The notes under the pieces were generated by a model. It did not search any database. It was not told the origin of the DNA and was given only the letters and a program-made list of their open reading frames with translations. Positions 40,260 through 48,030 of a stretch of 52,303 nt of DNA are shown here, in pieces. The number at the start of each line of letters is the position of its first letter. Position 1 is the first letter of the stretch. Source of the stretch: Prevotella sp. (GTDB lineage Bacteria; Bacteroidota; Bacteroidia; Bacteroidales; Bacteroidaceae); contig JAFUST010000035.1 in the NCBI GenBank assembly GCA_017467535.1, forward strand, positions 1 through 52,303. The letters run 5' to 3'. Both the position numbers and the translations under genes were made by a program.

Positions 40260-41528
40260 ATGAAAAAACTGATTTTAATGGCAGTGGCAATAGTTGCCTT
40301 ATCGACAAGTGCCGATGCTCAGGGATTCTTTAAGAAGTTGAAGGACAAGGCCGTTGAGCGAGTCAAAGAGAAAATTGAAAACAAGGTGGAACGCAAGACC
40401 GACGAGGTGATAGATGGCGTGCTAGATGGTGGGATGACAGAAAAGAGCGAGAAGTCACGGCGTGATGATGCCGAGGAAGAAACAACTCCAGTGTCTGTGC
40501 CTGACGAACAGCCGCAGGTTGCTACCTCGACGGACTTCAAACGCGGCTCTGTCATCATGTTTGAAGATGACGTCACAAAGGAGCTGGTAGGAGAGTTCCC
40601 CTCGAAATGGGACTTGCTGGATGGTGCTGCCGAGGTGAAGACAATAGGTGGCGTGAAGGCCATAGAACCTACAAACAATGCTGTCATCACACCGCTGCTG
40701 AAGCAACAGGGTGCCTACCTGCCTGAAGAGTTTACGCTTGAGTATGATTTCTACTATTGGAATAGTGGCAGTCAGGTCAAGGGCAATGACGGCATTGGTT
40801 TGAATGACATGGAGCTGAGACTATATACAACAACAGACCGCTCGAATCCTAGCACAGACGATGGAAATGTTACTTTCGAACTGGTGCATGGCGTTTGCGA
40901 AACTTACGACCACTCCTACTATAACATGGGCAGGCCTACTGGCTTCAACTACAGATTCAAGCAGGGGTGGAACCATGTAGCCTTCTCGTTCAATAAGCGT
41001 GCGCTGAAGGTTTATTTCAATGGTGCTCGCGTGGTAAACCTGCCCAATGTGAAGCAACCTACTTGGTTCGCTTTCCAGGTGCCTTTCGATTATCACAACC
41101 TGACGTTTATCCGCAATGTGGTGCTGGCCAAGGGGGCCGTAGAGTTGTACGACCGCAACGCATCAGACATTGATAAGGCTATTGCCGAGACAGGTAAGTT
41201 TGTGACCAACAATATCCTGTTTGATACAGGCAAAGCCACCCTGAAGCAGGAGTCGATGATTGAGATTATGAAGGTGGCCGACTACATGAAGAAGAACCCA
41301 ACGGCTCGTTTCGAGGTGCAGGGCCATACGGATAATCAGGGTTCTGACAAGATCAACGATCCCTTGTCTCAGCAGCGTGCCGAGGCTATTGTCCATGCTT
41401 TGGAGGGCTTAGGCGTTGATGGCTTCAACCTGAAAGCCGTTGGTAAGGGCTCTCACGAGCCTGTTGCCGACAACAAGACTGAGGAAGGTCGTGCCAAGAA
41501 CCTCCGCGTAGAGTTCATCAAGAAATAA
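40260..41528 (+). CDS. OmpA-family outer-membrane protein
   Basis: 422 residues from the ATG at 40260 (MKKLILMAVAIVALSTSADAQG); an ATG two codons earlier is possible. Signal peptide, then a charged helical stretch GFFKKLKDKAVERVKEKIENK, an acidic linker, and a concanavalin-like beta region (residues about 100-290, LEYDFYYWNSGSQVKG, GWNHVAFSFNKRALKVYFNG). The last 120 residues are an OmpA peptidoglycan-binding domain (NILFDTGKATLKQES, FEVQGHTDNQGSDKIN, NLRVEFIKK). It probably links the outer membrane to the wall and may bind glycans through the beta domain. It is transcribed divergently from a two-component system that likely controls it; 12 nt separate it from the next gene. Confidence 0.87.
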   Translation: MKKLILMAVAIVALSTSADAQGFFKKLKDKAVERVKEKIENKVERKTDEVIDGVLDGGMTEKSEKSRRDDAEEETTPVSVPDEQPQVATSTDFKRGSVIMFEDDVTKELVGEFPSKWDLLDGAAEVKTIGGVKAIEPTNNAVITPLLKQQGAYLPEEFTLEYDFYYWNSGSQVKGNDGIGLNDMELRLYTTTDRSNPSTDDGNVTFELVHGVCETYDHSYYNMGRPTGFNYRFKQGWNHVAFSFNKRALKVYFNGARVVNLPNVKQPTWFAFQVPFDYHNLTFIRNVVLAKGAVELYDRNASDIDKAIAETGKFVTNNILFDTGKATLKQESMIEIMKVADYMKKNPTARFEVQGHTDNQGSDKINDPLSQQRAEAIVHALEGLGVDGFNLKAVGKGSHEPVADNKTEEGRAKNLRVEFIKK

Positions 41529-41540
41529 TACCACGAACGT

Positions 41541-43142
41541 ATGAAAAAGATTTTAATGATCATGGCAGCTACAATGCTGCTTGGTACGACAGAAACTAAT
41601 GCTCAGGGATTTCTGAAGAAACTGAAGCAGAAAGCCCAGCAGGTTGCCTTTGGTAATAGTGAGAACGAGGAAGAAAAGGTCTTGACTGCAAGCGGGGAAA
41701 CAGATGATGTCTCAAATCTCGCTGTAGCACAGGGCTGTGATATTATTCCCAAGCGTAAGACTTCAACCGTAACATGGGATGGTGTCTTGACGCCTAGCAC
41801 TGCCACTACGGCTGAGGCTCTGATGAATGAGTTGCCGCCATTGCCTTCTGCCGGGAAGATGGCGCGAAGCAGCATGGAGGAGCGTGATGCCTATGCCCAG
41901 AAGATTGCAGCAGTCGTGCTTCGTGCCGATCAGTTACAGCGCGAACAGTCTGGATGCTCTGATGCAGAGATGGAGGCCTTGCGCCAGAAATGGGAGACAA
42001 AGATACAGAACCTGTTTGGCCTGACCAAGGCTGAGATGGCTGTCCTCAACGATGAGAATGCCCCGGAATCCAAGAAAAAGCCTATTCAGGATAAGGTCAT
42101 GGCTAAGATGATGGGCGGCGATGTCAACACGATGGATCTGGAGAAGTTCGAGAAGATGAGCGAAAAGGAGCAGGAGGCTTATATCCGTCAGCATCCGGAG
42201 TTCATACAGCAGATGCAGAAGATGGCCATGAATGCCGGCAACTTCAGCAACCAGATGAAGCAGATGACCGCTGCGTTTAGTGGCTATGAGGCTCAAGTGG
42301 GCAGATTGACCAGCAACTATCAGCATCAGATGATGGAGGAAGCCAAGCATGACTATGGTGCCATTGCCAAGAAGTATGAGGACAAGTTGCAGAAAATCTA
42401 TGGCCAGATATGTGAAGAGGATGATGCCAATAAGATAGATGCCCTTTATGCAGATGCTGACCAGTTGCTTTATGACTATCGTTTGGAAGCGGCCAAGGAG
42501 TATCGGGCATCTCTCGAGCGACAGATTGCTAATGTCAGAAAGTATGCCGAGGAGTTCAGTGAACTGTCACAGCGTCTGGTCAATCATGGAGAACTTCCTC
42601 AGTGTGCCGTCGGACGAACAGACCTGAATGCCGTTATCATGGTGGGTTGCTTGCTTGATGATGCCTACAAGGAACTGCCTGATGTCGCGTCGTTGAGAGG
42701 TTTCTGTACGGAGACTGTCTATGAATTGCCAAAGGGAGGCTGGCACTTCGCTGCTTGGGAGTGTAGAGGTTATATCCAGAACATCAACAATGCCGCTTGC
42801 GAATGGCCGCTGTTGGCGATGCGTGAAACTGATGACGGCAATCTGGAATACGGCGTATTGGAATGTGACAAGTTCCGTACCATCAGCGAGTCGGAACTTG
42901 AAAGCATCAACAAAAAGGTTGACCTGCGTCTGAAGCAGAAGAAACAGGGTGCCAATAAACCACCTTATGGCATCTATAAGAGCCGCAGTGGTAAGCGACA
43001 GGTAGAATATAGTCAGACGGGTGAGATCATCATCAACGGCATGACAACTTGTACACCTATTGCATTTGAGAATAAAAGCGACCGTCTGGAGTGGGTGATG
43101 ATAGATGACAACAAGGTAGTAAAGTGCATATATGAACTCTGA
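41541..43142 (+). CDS. Secreted coiled-coil protein of unknown function
   Basis: 533 residues. The N-terminus MKKILMIMAATMLLGTTETNAQ is a signal peptide, followed by GFLKKLKQKAQQVAFG, strikingly similar to GFFKKLKDKAVERVKE just after the signal peptide of the preceding OmpA-family protein. The middle (residues about 100-340) is predicted to be long charged helices (EKEQEAYIRQHPEFIQQMQKM), and the C-terminus (380-533) has alternating beta-like segments ending in a WVMIDDNKVVKCIYEL strand. I do not recognise a family. It is co-transcribed with the OmpA-family gene and probably acts in the periplasm or outer membrane with it. Confidence 0.7.
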   Translation: MKKILMIMAATMLLGTTETNAQGFLKKLKQKAQQVAFGNSENEEEKVLTASGETDDVSNLAVAQGCDIIPKRKTSTVTWDGVLTPSTATTAEALMNELPPLPSAGKMARSSMEERDAYAQKIAAVVLRADQLQREQSGCSDAEMEALRQKWETKIQNLFGLTKAEMAVLNDENAPESKKKPIQDKVMAKMMGGDVNTMDLEKFEKMSEKEQEAYIRQHPEFIQQMQKMAMNAGNFSNQMKQMTAAFSGYEAQVGRLTSNYQHQMMEEAKHDYGAIAKKYEDKLQKIYGQICEEDDANKIDALYADADQLLYDYRLEAAKEYRASLERQIANVRKYAEEFSELSQRLVNHGELPQCAVGRTDLNAVIMVGCLLDDAYKELPDVASLRGFCTETVYELPKGGWHFAAWECRGYIQNINNAACEWPLLAMRETDDGNLEYGVLECDKFRTISESELESINKKVDLRLKQKKQGANKPPYGIYKSRSGKRQVEYSQTGEIIINGMTTCTPIAFENKSDRLEWVMIDDNKVVKCIYEL

Positions 43143-43143
43143 G

Positions 43144-43245
43144 ATGACAAACGTAAGACAATGGACGATGCTGTGGCTATTGCTCATCATGGGCAGTGCC
43201 ACAGTATTGTCTGTCAACTACCCCAAAGTGTTTGGCGATAACTAA
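43144..43245 (+). CDS. Candidate 33-residue membrane microprotein
   Basis: ATG at 43144, one base after the preceding stop, through TAA at 43243-43245. The peptide reads MTNVRQWTMLWLLLIMGSAT and then VLSVNYPKVFGDN: a polar N-terminus, a hydrophobic helix of about 17 residues and a short tail, consistent with a single-pass or secreted microprotein translated by coupling to the upstream gene. Nothing else supports it, and it could be chance. Confidence 0.35.
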   Translation: MTNVRQWTMLWLLLIMGSATVLSVNYPKVFGDN

Positions 43246-43611
43246 ATAAAAATTATATTTCTGACTGATTATCAACTACTTATAGAGTGATTGGTAATAA
43301 TTGAGTAACAAACTGGCAACAAAAGGGAAAGGAAAAGAGATTTGTGTTACCCAGATGATGCAAAGGTAATAAAAATCCCGCAATCAGCAAAGAAATCAAC
43401 CCAAAAAAGAATTTTTTCTTTTTCGCCAGCAAAACGTCTTGATGCTGGCAGTACATCTATAAAGGTTTAGTTCGTATTGCAATATATATAGCAATGGGAC
43501 GTACTAAACGCAAATATTTCATAGTTTTTTGCACAAAAGCATTGTTATTTCAGGAATTTATTGTAATTTTGCACCAAGAAAAAGAATACCAATAAAGAAA
43601 GTGAGGTGATT
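43246..43611. other. AT-rich intergenic region with hairpin and promoters
   Basis: 366 nt without a gene. It holds a minus-strand TACCTTTG (43361-43368) that points at no gene, a 7-bp stem-loop (GCCAGCA 43425-43431 with TGCTGGC 43443-43449), poly-A/poly-T runs and an ATTGC/GCAAT inverted repeat near 43479-43495. The promoter of the following pair is at 43564. The orphan promoter suggests a lost or replaced gene. Confidence 0.5.
43564..43571 (+). promoter_or_regulatory. -7 element of putative toxin-antitoxin pair
   Basis: TAATTTTG with TTG at 43542-43544 as -33 (20-nt spacing). The first ATG is 41 nt downstream. Confidence 0.7.
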
Positions 43612-43755
43612 ATGCCAGAGTTTGAGCACAACAGAAGAGAACGATTGGAGGCCGTGATAAAAGAAATCACATCCTCCAAGGAAAAGGCAACCGAATTCCT
43701 GCAAGAAGCGGGAATTATGGATGCGACAGGTAATTTAGCACCGATGTACCGATGA
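43612..43755 (+). CDS. Small putative antitoxin
   Basis: 47 residues (MPEFEHNRRERLEAVIKEI and a tail AGIMDATGNLAPMYR). It is charged and mostly helical, with the ending GI-x-D-x-x-GNL-x-x-x-YR seen in many small proteins encoded directly before toxin-like genes. It overlaps the next start by 4 nt (ATGA) and sits behind a good promoter, the classical antitoxin-first layout. No DNA-binding domain can be recognised. It may neutralise the ADP-ribosyltransferase-like protein by direct contact. The AT-rich composition differs from the flanking genes. Confidence 0.65.
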   Translation: MPEFEHNRRERLEAVIKEITSSKEKATEFLQEAGIMDATGNLAPMYR

Positions 43756-44372
43756 ACGAAACATTGTATTCAAGACGGTCGAATTTAGTAATCGGTTTTC
43801 ACGGTTGCGACCAGTCTGTGGTGGATAAAGTAGTTGCTGGCGAGGAAAAACTTCTCGCCAGCACTAATGATTACGACTGGCTTGGGAATGGCATCTACTT
43901 TTGGGAGAATAATGAGGCAAGAGCACTGCAATGGGCAGAGGAACTGGTAAAACGTAAAAGTTCATCCGTTAAGACACCTGCCGTGATTGGTGCCATTATT
44001 GATTTGGGCTATTGCTTGGATTTGACAGACTCATTATGTCTGGAAGAATTGAAAAAAGGCTATGAAACCTTGGTTGCAATGTGTAATGAAACGGGGATGC
44101 CGATGCCACAGAATATGAACTTAGGCAACTCTACGGACTTGTTGCTCCGCAAGTTGGATTGCGCTGTGATTGAGACGATGCATAAGATAAACAAGCTTGC
44201 CAATAAGCGTCCATATGATTCTGTGAAAGGCGTGTTTTGGGAAGGGAAGCCATTGTACCCCAACGCAGGCTTCGCCGAGAAGAACCACATTCAGATATGT
44301 GTCTGCAATCCAAACTGCATCAAGGGCTATTTCCTCCCAAGAGATATTGATAAAGCATATCCCAATCCATAA
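43752..44372 (+). CDS. PARP/ADP-ribosyltransferase-like protein, putative toxin
   Basis: 206 residues. The N-terminal motif VIGFHGCD (His17) followed by DWLGNGIYFWE (Tyr49) reproduces the H and Y elements of the PARP-type ADP-ribosyltransferase fold (FHG ... GKGIYF). The third catalytic position could be Glu176 or Gln181 in GFAEKNHIQICV; this is not certain. A conserved middle block (PAVIGAIIDLGYCLDL, LLLRKLDCAVIE) and GVFWEGKPLYP complete a family I have seen in many bacterial genomes without a function. With the overlapping 47-residue gene it looks like a toxin-antitoxin module that would modify a cellular target using NAD+. AT-rich and probably horizontally acquired. Confidence 0.7.
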   Translation: MNETLYSRRSNLVIGFHGCDQSVVDKVVAGEEKLLASTNDYDWLGNGIYFWENNEARALQWAEELVKRKSSSVKTPAVIGAIIDLGYCLDLTDSLCLEELKKGYETLVAMCNETGMPMPQNMNLGNSTDLLLRKLDCAVIETMHKINKLANKRPYDSVKGVFWEGKPLYPNAGFAEKNHIQICVCNPNCIKGYFLPRDIDKAYPNP

Positions 44373-44395
44373 GAAAAAAGCGGAAGGATTTGCAA

Positions 44396-45151
44396 ATGAC
44401 TATTATAGACGAATTCTTCTTTGACACAAACCGCGTGGAGGGCATCACCGAGGCCGACTACCAGCGGGCGCAGCCTTATATCGAGGCGGCACAGGCTTTC
44501 GCGCAATCCACCTACCAGAGCATCTACATCATCGACTACTTCCGCAAGAACTTCCTCTATGTGTCGGACAATCCGCTCTTCCTCTGCGGCCACACTGCCG
44601 ATGAGGTGCGACAGATGGGCTACGGCTTCTACATCAACAACGTACCAGCCGACGAACAGCCGATGCTCACCGAACTGAACCGTGCGGGCTTCCGTGCCTT
44701 CGACGATGTGCCGCTGGCCGACCGCCGACGCTGCGTGATGTCCTACGACTTCCACATCCTCACCTTAGACCGTCCGCTGCTCATCAACCACAAGATTACG
44801 CCCCTTGTACTCACTGCCAATGGCCGTGCATGGCTCACTCTCTGCACCGTCTCGCTCTCGTCGCACAAGGAGGCCGGGCAGATTCACTTCCGCATCTTGG
44901 GACAGAGCGGCTACCGCCAGTATTCGCTCACTGCCCACCGCTGGCAGTCCTGCGAGGGCATCACGCTCACCCCTGAGGAGAAACAGGTGCTTACCCTTTC
45001 GGCACAGGGATACACCATGAAGGAGATCAGCGACCACATTTGCCGCTCGTTCGATACGGTGAAGTTCTACCGTCGCCAACTGTTCGAGAAACTCGACGTT
45101 GCCAACATCACCGAGGCCATCGCCTTTGCCACCAACTACGGCCTTTTGTAA
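44396..45151 (+). CDS. PAS-like / LuxR-type transcriptional regulator
   Basis: 251 residues from the ATG at 44396 (MTIIDEFFFDTNRVEG); a TTG two codons upstream is possible. Residues about 25-175 look like a PAS sensor (NFLYVSDNPLFLCGHTADEV, MGYGFYINNVPADEQ, LNRAGFRAF). Residues about 190-251 are a LuxR/NarL HTH (LTPEEKQVLTLSAQGYTMKE, SFDTVKFYRRQLFEKLDV). There is no receiver domain, so it is a one-component cytoplasmic regulator. It is immediately upstream of a TonB-type receptor gene whose promoter carries two inverted ACCCAAATGGGT sites, its obvious candidate target. The composition returns to the GC-rich core type. Confidence 0.85.
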   Translation: MTIIDEFFFDTNRVEGITEADYQRAQPYIEAAQAFAQSTYQSIYIIDYFRKNFLYVSDNPLFLCGHTADEVRQMGYGFYINNVPADEQPMLTELNRAGFRAFDDVPLADRRRCVMSYDFHILTLDRPLLINHKITPLVLTANGRAWLTLCTVSLSSHKEAGQIHFRILGQSGYRQYSLTAHRWQSCEGITLTPEEKQVLTLSAQGYTMKEISDHICRSFDTVKFYRRQLFEKLDVANITEAIAFATNYGLL

Positions 45152-45192
45152 GTCTCACGGCCCGGCCATTCCCCCGATTTTAACATCTTTTG

Positions 45193-45247
45193 TTACCCAA
45201 ATGGGTAATTTTTCATCCCCACGATGCAGAATTACCCATTTGGGTAG
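45193..45247. promoter_or_regulatory. Two mutually inverted operator sites
   Basis: TTACCCAAATGGGTAA (45193-45208) and TTACCCATTTGGGTAG (45232-45247) have the same half-sites ACCC/GGGT with centres 39 bp apart; each core is the reverse complement of the other. The second abuts the -33 position of the promoter at 45270. One related site lies at 40129. A dimeric LuxR/NarL-type regulator is the natural binder. Confidence 0.75.
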
Positions 45248-45269
45248 TGGATTTATTTGGCCGTTTCAT

Positions 45270-45277
45270 TTACTTTG
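45270..45277 (+). promoter_or_regulatory. -7 element of receptor gene
   Basis: TTACTTTG, one mismatch from TAnnTTTG, 33 nt upstream of the start codon. The weak -7 fits activator dependence on the adjacent operator pair. Confidence 0.6.
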
Positions 45278-45310
45278 CAGCAAAAATTCATAAATAAACT
45301 CGTAAAGGAT

Positions 45311-47611
45311 ATGAAAAGAGTGATTCTATTTTCTGTGATGTGCCTCGTGGCGATAGCCTCGACTGCACAGGGCATCAGCGGACGGGTGATCGACGAGCAA
45401 GCCCATCCGATGCCGTTTGCCAACGTCGTATTGCTTAATCGTACCGACTCTGCTTTCATTGCTGGAGCCGTAACGAAGGATGACGGAACTTTCAGCATCA
45501 ATACCGATAAGCAAGATGGTCTGCTGAAAGTATCGAGTATAGGATATATAACAAAGTATATCGACGCACGGCAGGGTAACATGGGCGACATTCAGATGCA
45601 GCCCGATATGCAGATGTTGGGCGAGGTGGTGGTGAAAGGCTCGCGTCCACTGGTTAAGATGAAGGACGATGCGCTTGTAACCACTGTTGAAGGAAGCTAC
45701 CTTTCCAAGACAGGAACTGCGGGCGACGTTCTGGGTAAGATTCCCGGCGTTATTAGCAACCACGGTGGCGTGGAGGTGCTGGGCCGTGGCACTCCGCTCA
45801 TCTACATCAACGGACGGCAGATGCGCAACCAGAGCGAACTCGACCAACTGAGCAGCGACCAAATCAAGGATGTGGAGGTGGTGATGACTCCCGGTGCCAA
45901 ATACGACGCCACCGTCAAGGCCGTCATCCGCATCAAGACCATCCGTCCCGTCGGCGAGGGTTTCAGTTTCAACAGCCGCACGGTGGCGGGCGTGAACCAC
46001 TACATCTATGGTCTGGAGGAACTGAACCTGAATTACCGCACGGGCGGACTTGACATCTTCGGTATGGCCGAATACGAGAACCGCCGCAGCCGTCAGACCA
46101 ACGACAGCCGACAGGACACCTACCTGCAGAGCCACTATCAGCAGAACAGTCTGATGCACTACTACAACAAGAACCAAATGTTGGCCGGGAAACTCGGATT
46201 CAACTACATGCTCAACGACAAACATTCCATCGGCATGACCTACACCGTGACCTCACGCCCCAACAGACAGACGAGCGACTACTTCACGACCATGCTCATA
46301 GGCCAGCAGACTGACGACCAAATTACAGGCCGTGGCAAGGTGGACGGCGACGACATCCAGCACATCATCAGCGGCTACTATGCCGGACAGACGGGCAAAT
46401 GGTCGCTCGATGCCAATGCTGACGTGCTGCTACAGAAACAGAACTCCGACAACCTGACCTTTGAGGATGCCACACAGGCCGACAACCGCACCGTGACCAC
46501 CCGCAACGACGTGAAGAACCGCCTCTATGCCGCCAAATTCGTGGCAGGCCACCCACTTTGGAAAGGCAAGCTGGAAATTGGTGCCGAGGGCAGTTACGTT
46601 CACCGTACCGACGTGTTCGGCAACGTGGAAAACATCATCGATGCTAGCGACACGAAGATTGAGGAAAACAGCACGGCGGCCTTCGTCCAACTGATGCAGC
46701 GTCTGAACAAACTGACGCTCATAGCCGGACTGCGCTACGAATTCCTCGACAGCCGTTACTACGAGGGCGGCGTGAAGATGGGCGACGAGAGCCGTACCTA
46801 CAGCGACCTCTTCCCCTCGTTGATGTTGATGTATCCCTTGAAGAACGTGCGTGCCCGGCTCTCGTATTCACGCAACATTAACCGCCCCGCATTCAGCCAA
46901 CTCAGCGGCAACGTCAAGTACATCAACCGCTACACTTACGAGAGCGGCAACCCCTACTTGAAACCTTCGTACCGCGACAACCTCTCGCTGGCACTCAATT
47001 ACAAATGGCTGACGGGAATGATTGACTATGCCCGCGTTCACGACTACATCATCACCTCCTATTCATCCTACAAGGACGATCCGACCATCGCCCTGCTGCG
47101 TAAGGACAATGCCCGTGGCTTCGACAACCTCTCACTGATGGTATCGGTTGCACCCACCTTCGGCAAGTATCATCCGCAGTTGATGGTGGCCACGCAGATG
47201 CAGAACCTCGAAGTGCAATACCGTGGCGAGACCAAGAAGATGAACAGCCCGATGACCATCGTTCGCTTCAATAATGCCATCAACTTGCCCTTCGACTCAT
47301 GGCTCAATGCCGATTTCTCGTGGCGTTCGGCTGGCGATACCGAGAACATACACCTCGCACAGTCGTGGCAGTTCGACATCAGCCTCTACAAAGCCTTCTG
47401 GAACGACCGCCTTACCGTCAAACTGGCCTGCACCGACCTCTTTGGCAGCATCCGCCAGAAAGCGACCATCTACAGCGACATCCGCGAAATATATCTTGAC
47501 AAGCGCCTCGACACCCGCAACCTCGAACTCACCGTGCGCTATAACTTCAACCCTGCCAAGAGCAAGTATCGCGGACAAGGTGCCGGTAACGACGTAAAGA
47601 ACCGCTTCTGA
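45311..47611 (+). CDS. TonB-dependent-receptor-like outer-membrane protein
   Basis: 766 residues from the ATG at 45311 (MKRVILFSVMCLVAIASTAQG), a signal peptide. Residues about 20-100 form the carboxypeptidase-regulatory-like domain (ISGRVIDEQAHPMPFANVVLL, DGTFSIN). A plug follows (SYLSKTGTAGDVLGKIPGVISN, GRGTPLIYINGRQM, DQIKDVEVVMTPGAKYD), then a barrel with repeated aromatic-rich strands. This is the outer_membrane_beta-barrel family related to TonB receptors. It probably binds or imports an unknown nutrient. Two regulator sites upstream and the neighbouring LuxR gene suggest induced expression. The next gene starts 3 nt after its stop. Confidence 0.88.
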   Translation: MKRVILFSVMCLVAIASTAQGISGRVIDEQAHPMPFANVVLLNRTDSAFIAGAVTKDDGTFSINTDKQDGLLKVSSIGYITKYIDARQGNMGDIQMQPDMQMLGEVVVKGSRPLVKMKDDALVTTVEGSYLSKTGTAGDVLGKIPGVISNHGGVEVLGRGTPLIYINGRQMRNQSELDQLSSDQIKDVEVVMTPGAKYDATVKAVIRIKTIRPVGEGFSFNSRTVAGVNHYIYGLEELNLNYRTGGLDIFGMAEYENRRSRQTNDSRQDTYLQSHYQQNSLMHYYNKNQMLAGKLGFNYMLNDKHSIGMTYTVTSRPNRQTSDYFTTMLIGQQTDDQITGRGKVDGDDIQHIISGYYAGQTGKWSLDANADVLLQKQNSDNLTFEDATQADNRTVTTRNDVKNRLYAAKFVAGHPLWKGKLEIGAEGSYVHRTDVFGNVENIIDASDTKIEENSTAAFVQLMQRLNKLTLIAGLRYEFLDSRYYEGGVKMGDESRTYSDLFPSLMLMYPLKNVRARLSYSRNINRPAFSQLSGNVKYINRYTYESGNPYLKPSYRDNLSLALNYKWLTGMIDYARVHDYIITSYSSYKDDPTIALLRKDNARGFDNLSLMVSVAPTFGKYHPQLMVATQMQNLEVQYRGETKKMNSPMTIVRFNNAINLPFDSWLNADFSWRSAGDTENIHLAQSWQFDISLYKAFWNDRLTVKLACTDLFGSIRQKATIYSDIREIYLDKRLDTRNLELTVRYNFNPAKSKYRGQGAGNDVKNRF

Positions 47612-47613
47612 AG

Positions 47614-47964
47614 ATGCAACCAATTCATCATTACATAGATTTAAGCTGGGCCGTGGTGGGCATTTGTGAGAATCCCCACCAGCCCCTTTTATCCCACATC
47701 CCTGGCATCAACAAGGACGAGGCCACAGCCGTGGAGCATTACGTCATCGGCTACATGGCCTTCTGGCATATCGCCTTTGTCGATGAAAGCCGTCTCGTGC
47801 CCTGCAACGACGATGCCCTGCGCAACGATGCCCGCCGCAAGATAGACCGCTACATAGCCGATCATCCACCCGTCGAGACCTTCCCCCGCTTCTACCTCGT
47901 CCTGCTCCGTCAGCCGATAGCCCCGATGGATCTGGACGGCATGAGCCGGGTTTATCAGGTGTAA
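47614..47964 (+). CDS. Unknown 116-residue protein
   Basis: Starts 3 nt after the receptor stop, so it is translated from the same message. No signal peptide or membrane segment. Features: HHYIDLSWAVVGICENPHQP at the N-terminus, a helix rich in His/Glu, and FPRFYLVLLRQPIAPMDLDG near the end. I do not recognise a family; it could be a cytoplasmic partner or regulator of the receptor. It ends about 30 nt before a strong hairpin that separates it from the mobile element. Confidence 0.6.
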   Translation: MQPIHHYIDLSWAVVGICENPHQPLLSHIPGINKDEATAVEHYVIGYMAFWHIAFVDESRLVPCNDDALRNDARRKIDRYIADHPPVETFPRFYLVLLRQPIAPMDLDGMSRVYQV

Positions 47965-47991
47965 AACCAATTAAATCTGCGAAACTCTCAA

Positions 47992-48025
47992 AACAGGTTA
48001 CTGCTGTTAGAGACAGTAACCTGTT
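47992..48025. terminator. Bidirectional intrinsic hairpin
   Basis: A perfect 12-bp stem AACAGGTTACTG / CAGTAACCTGTT with a 10-nt loop, between the convergent unknown gene and the relaxase gene. It probably terminates both and lies near the left edge of the mobile element. Confidence 0.8.
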
Positions 48026-48030
48026 ATTCT

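Noticed and set aside
47614-47964. Part of the mobile element
   Set aside because: It is co-directional and 3 nt from the receptor gene, and a strong terminator separates it from the relaxase gene.
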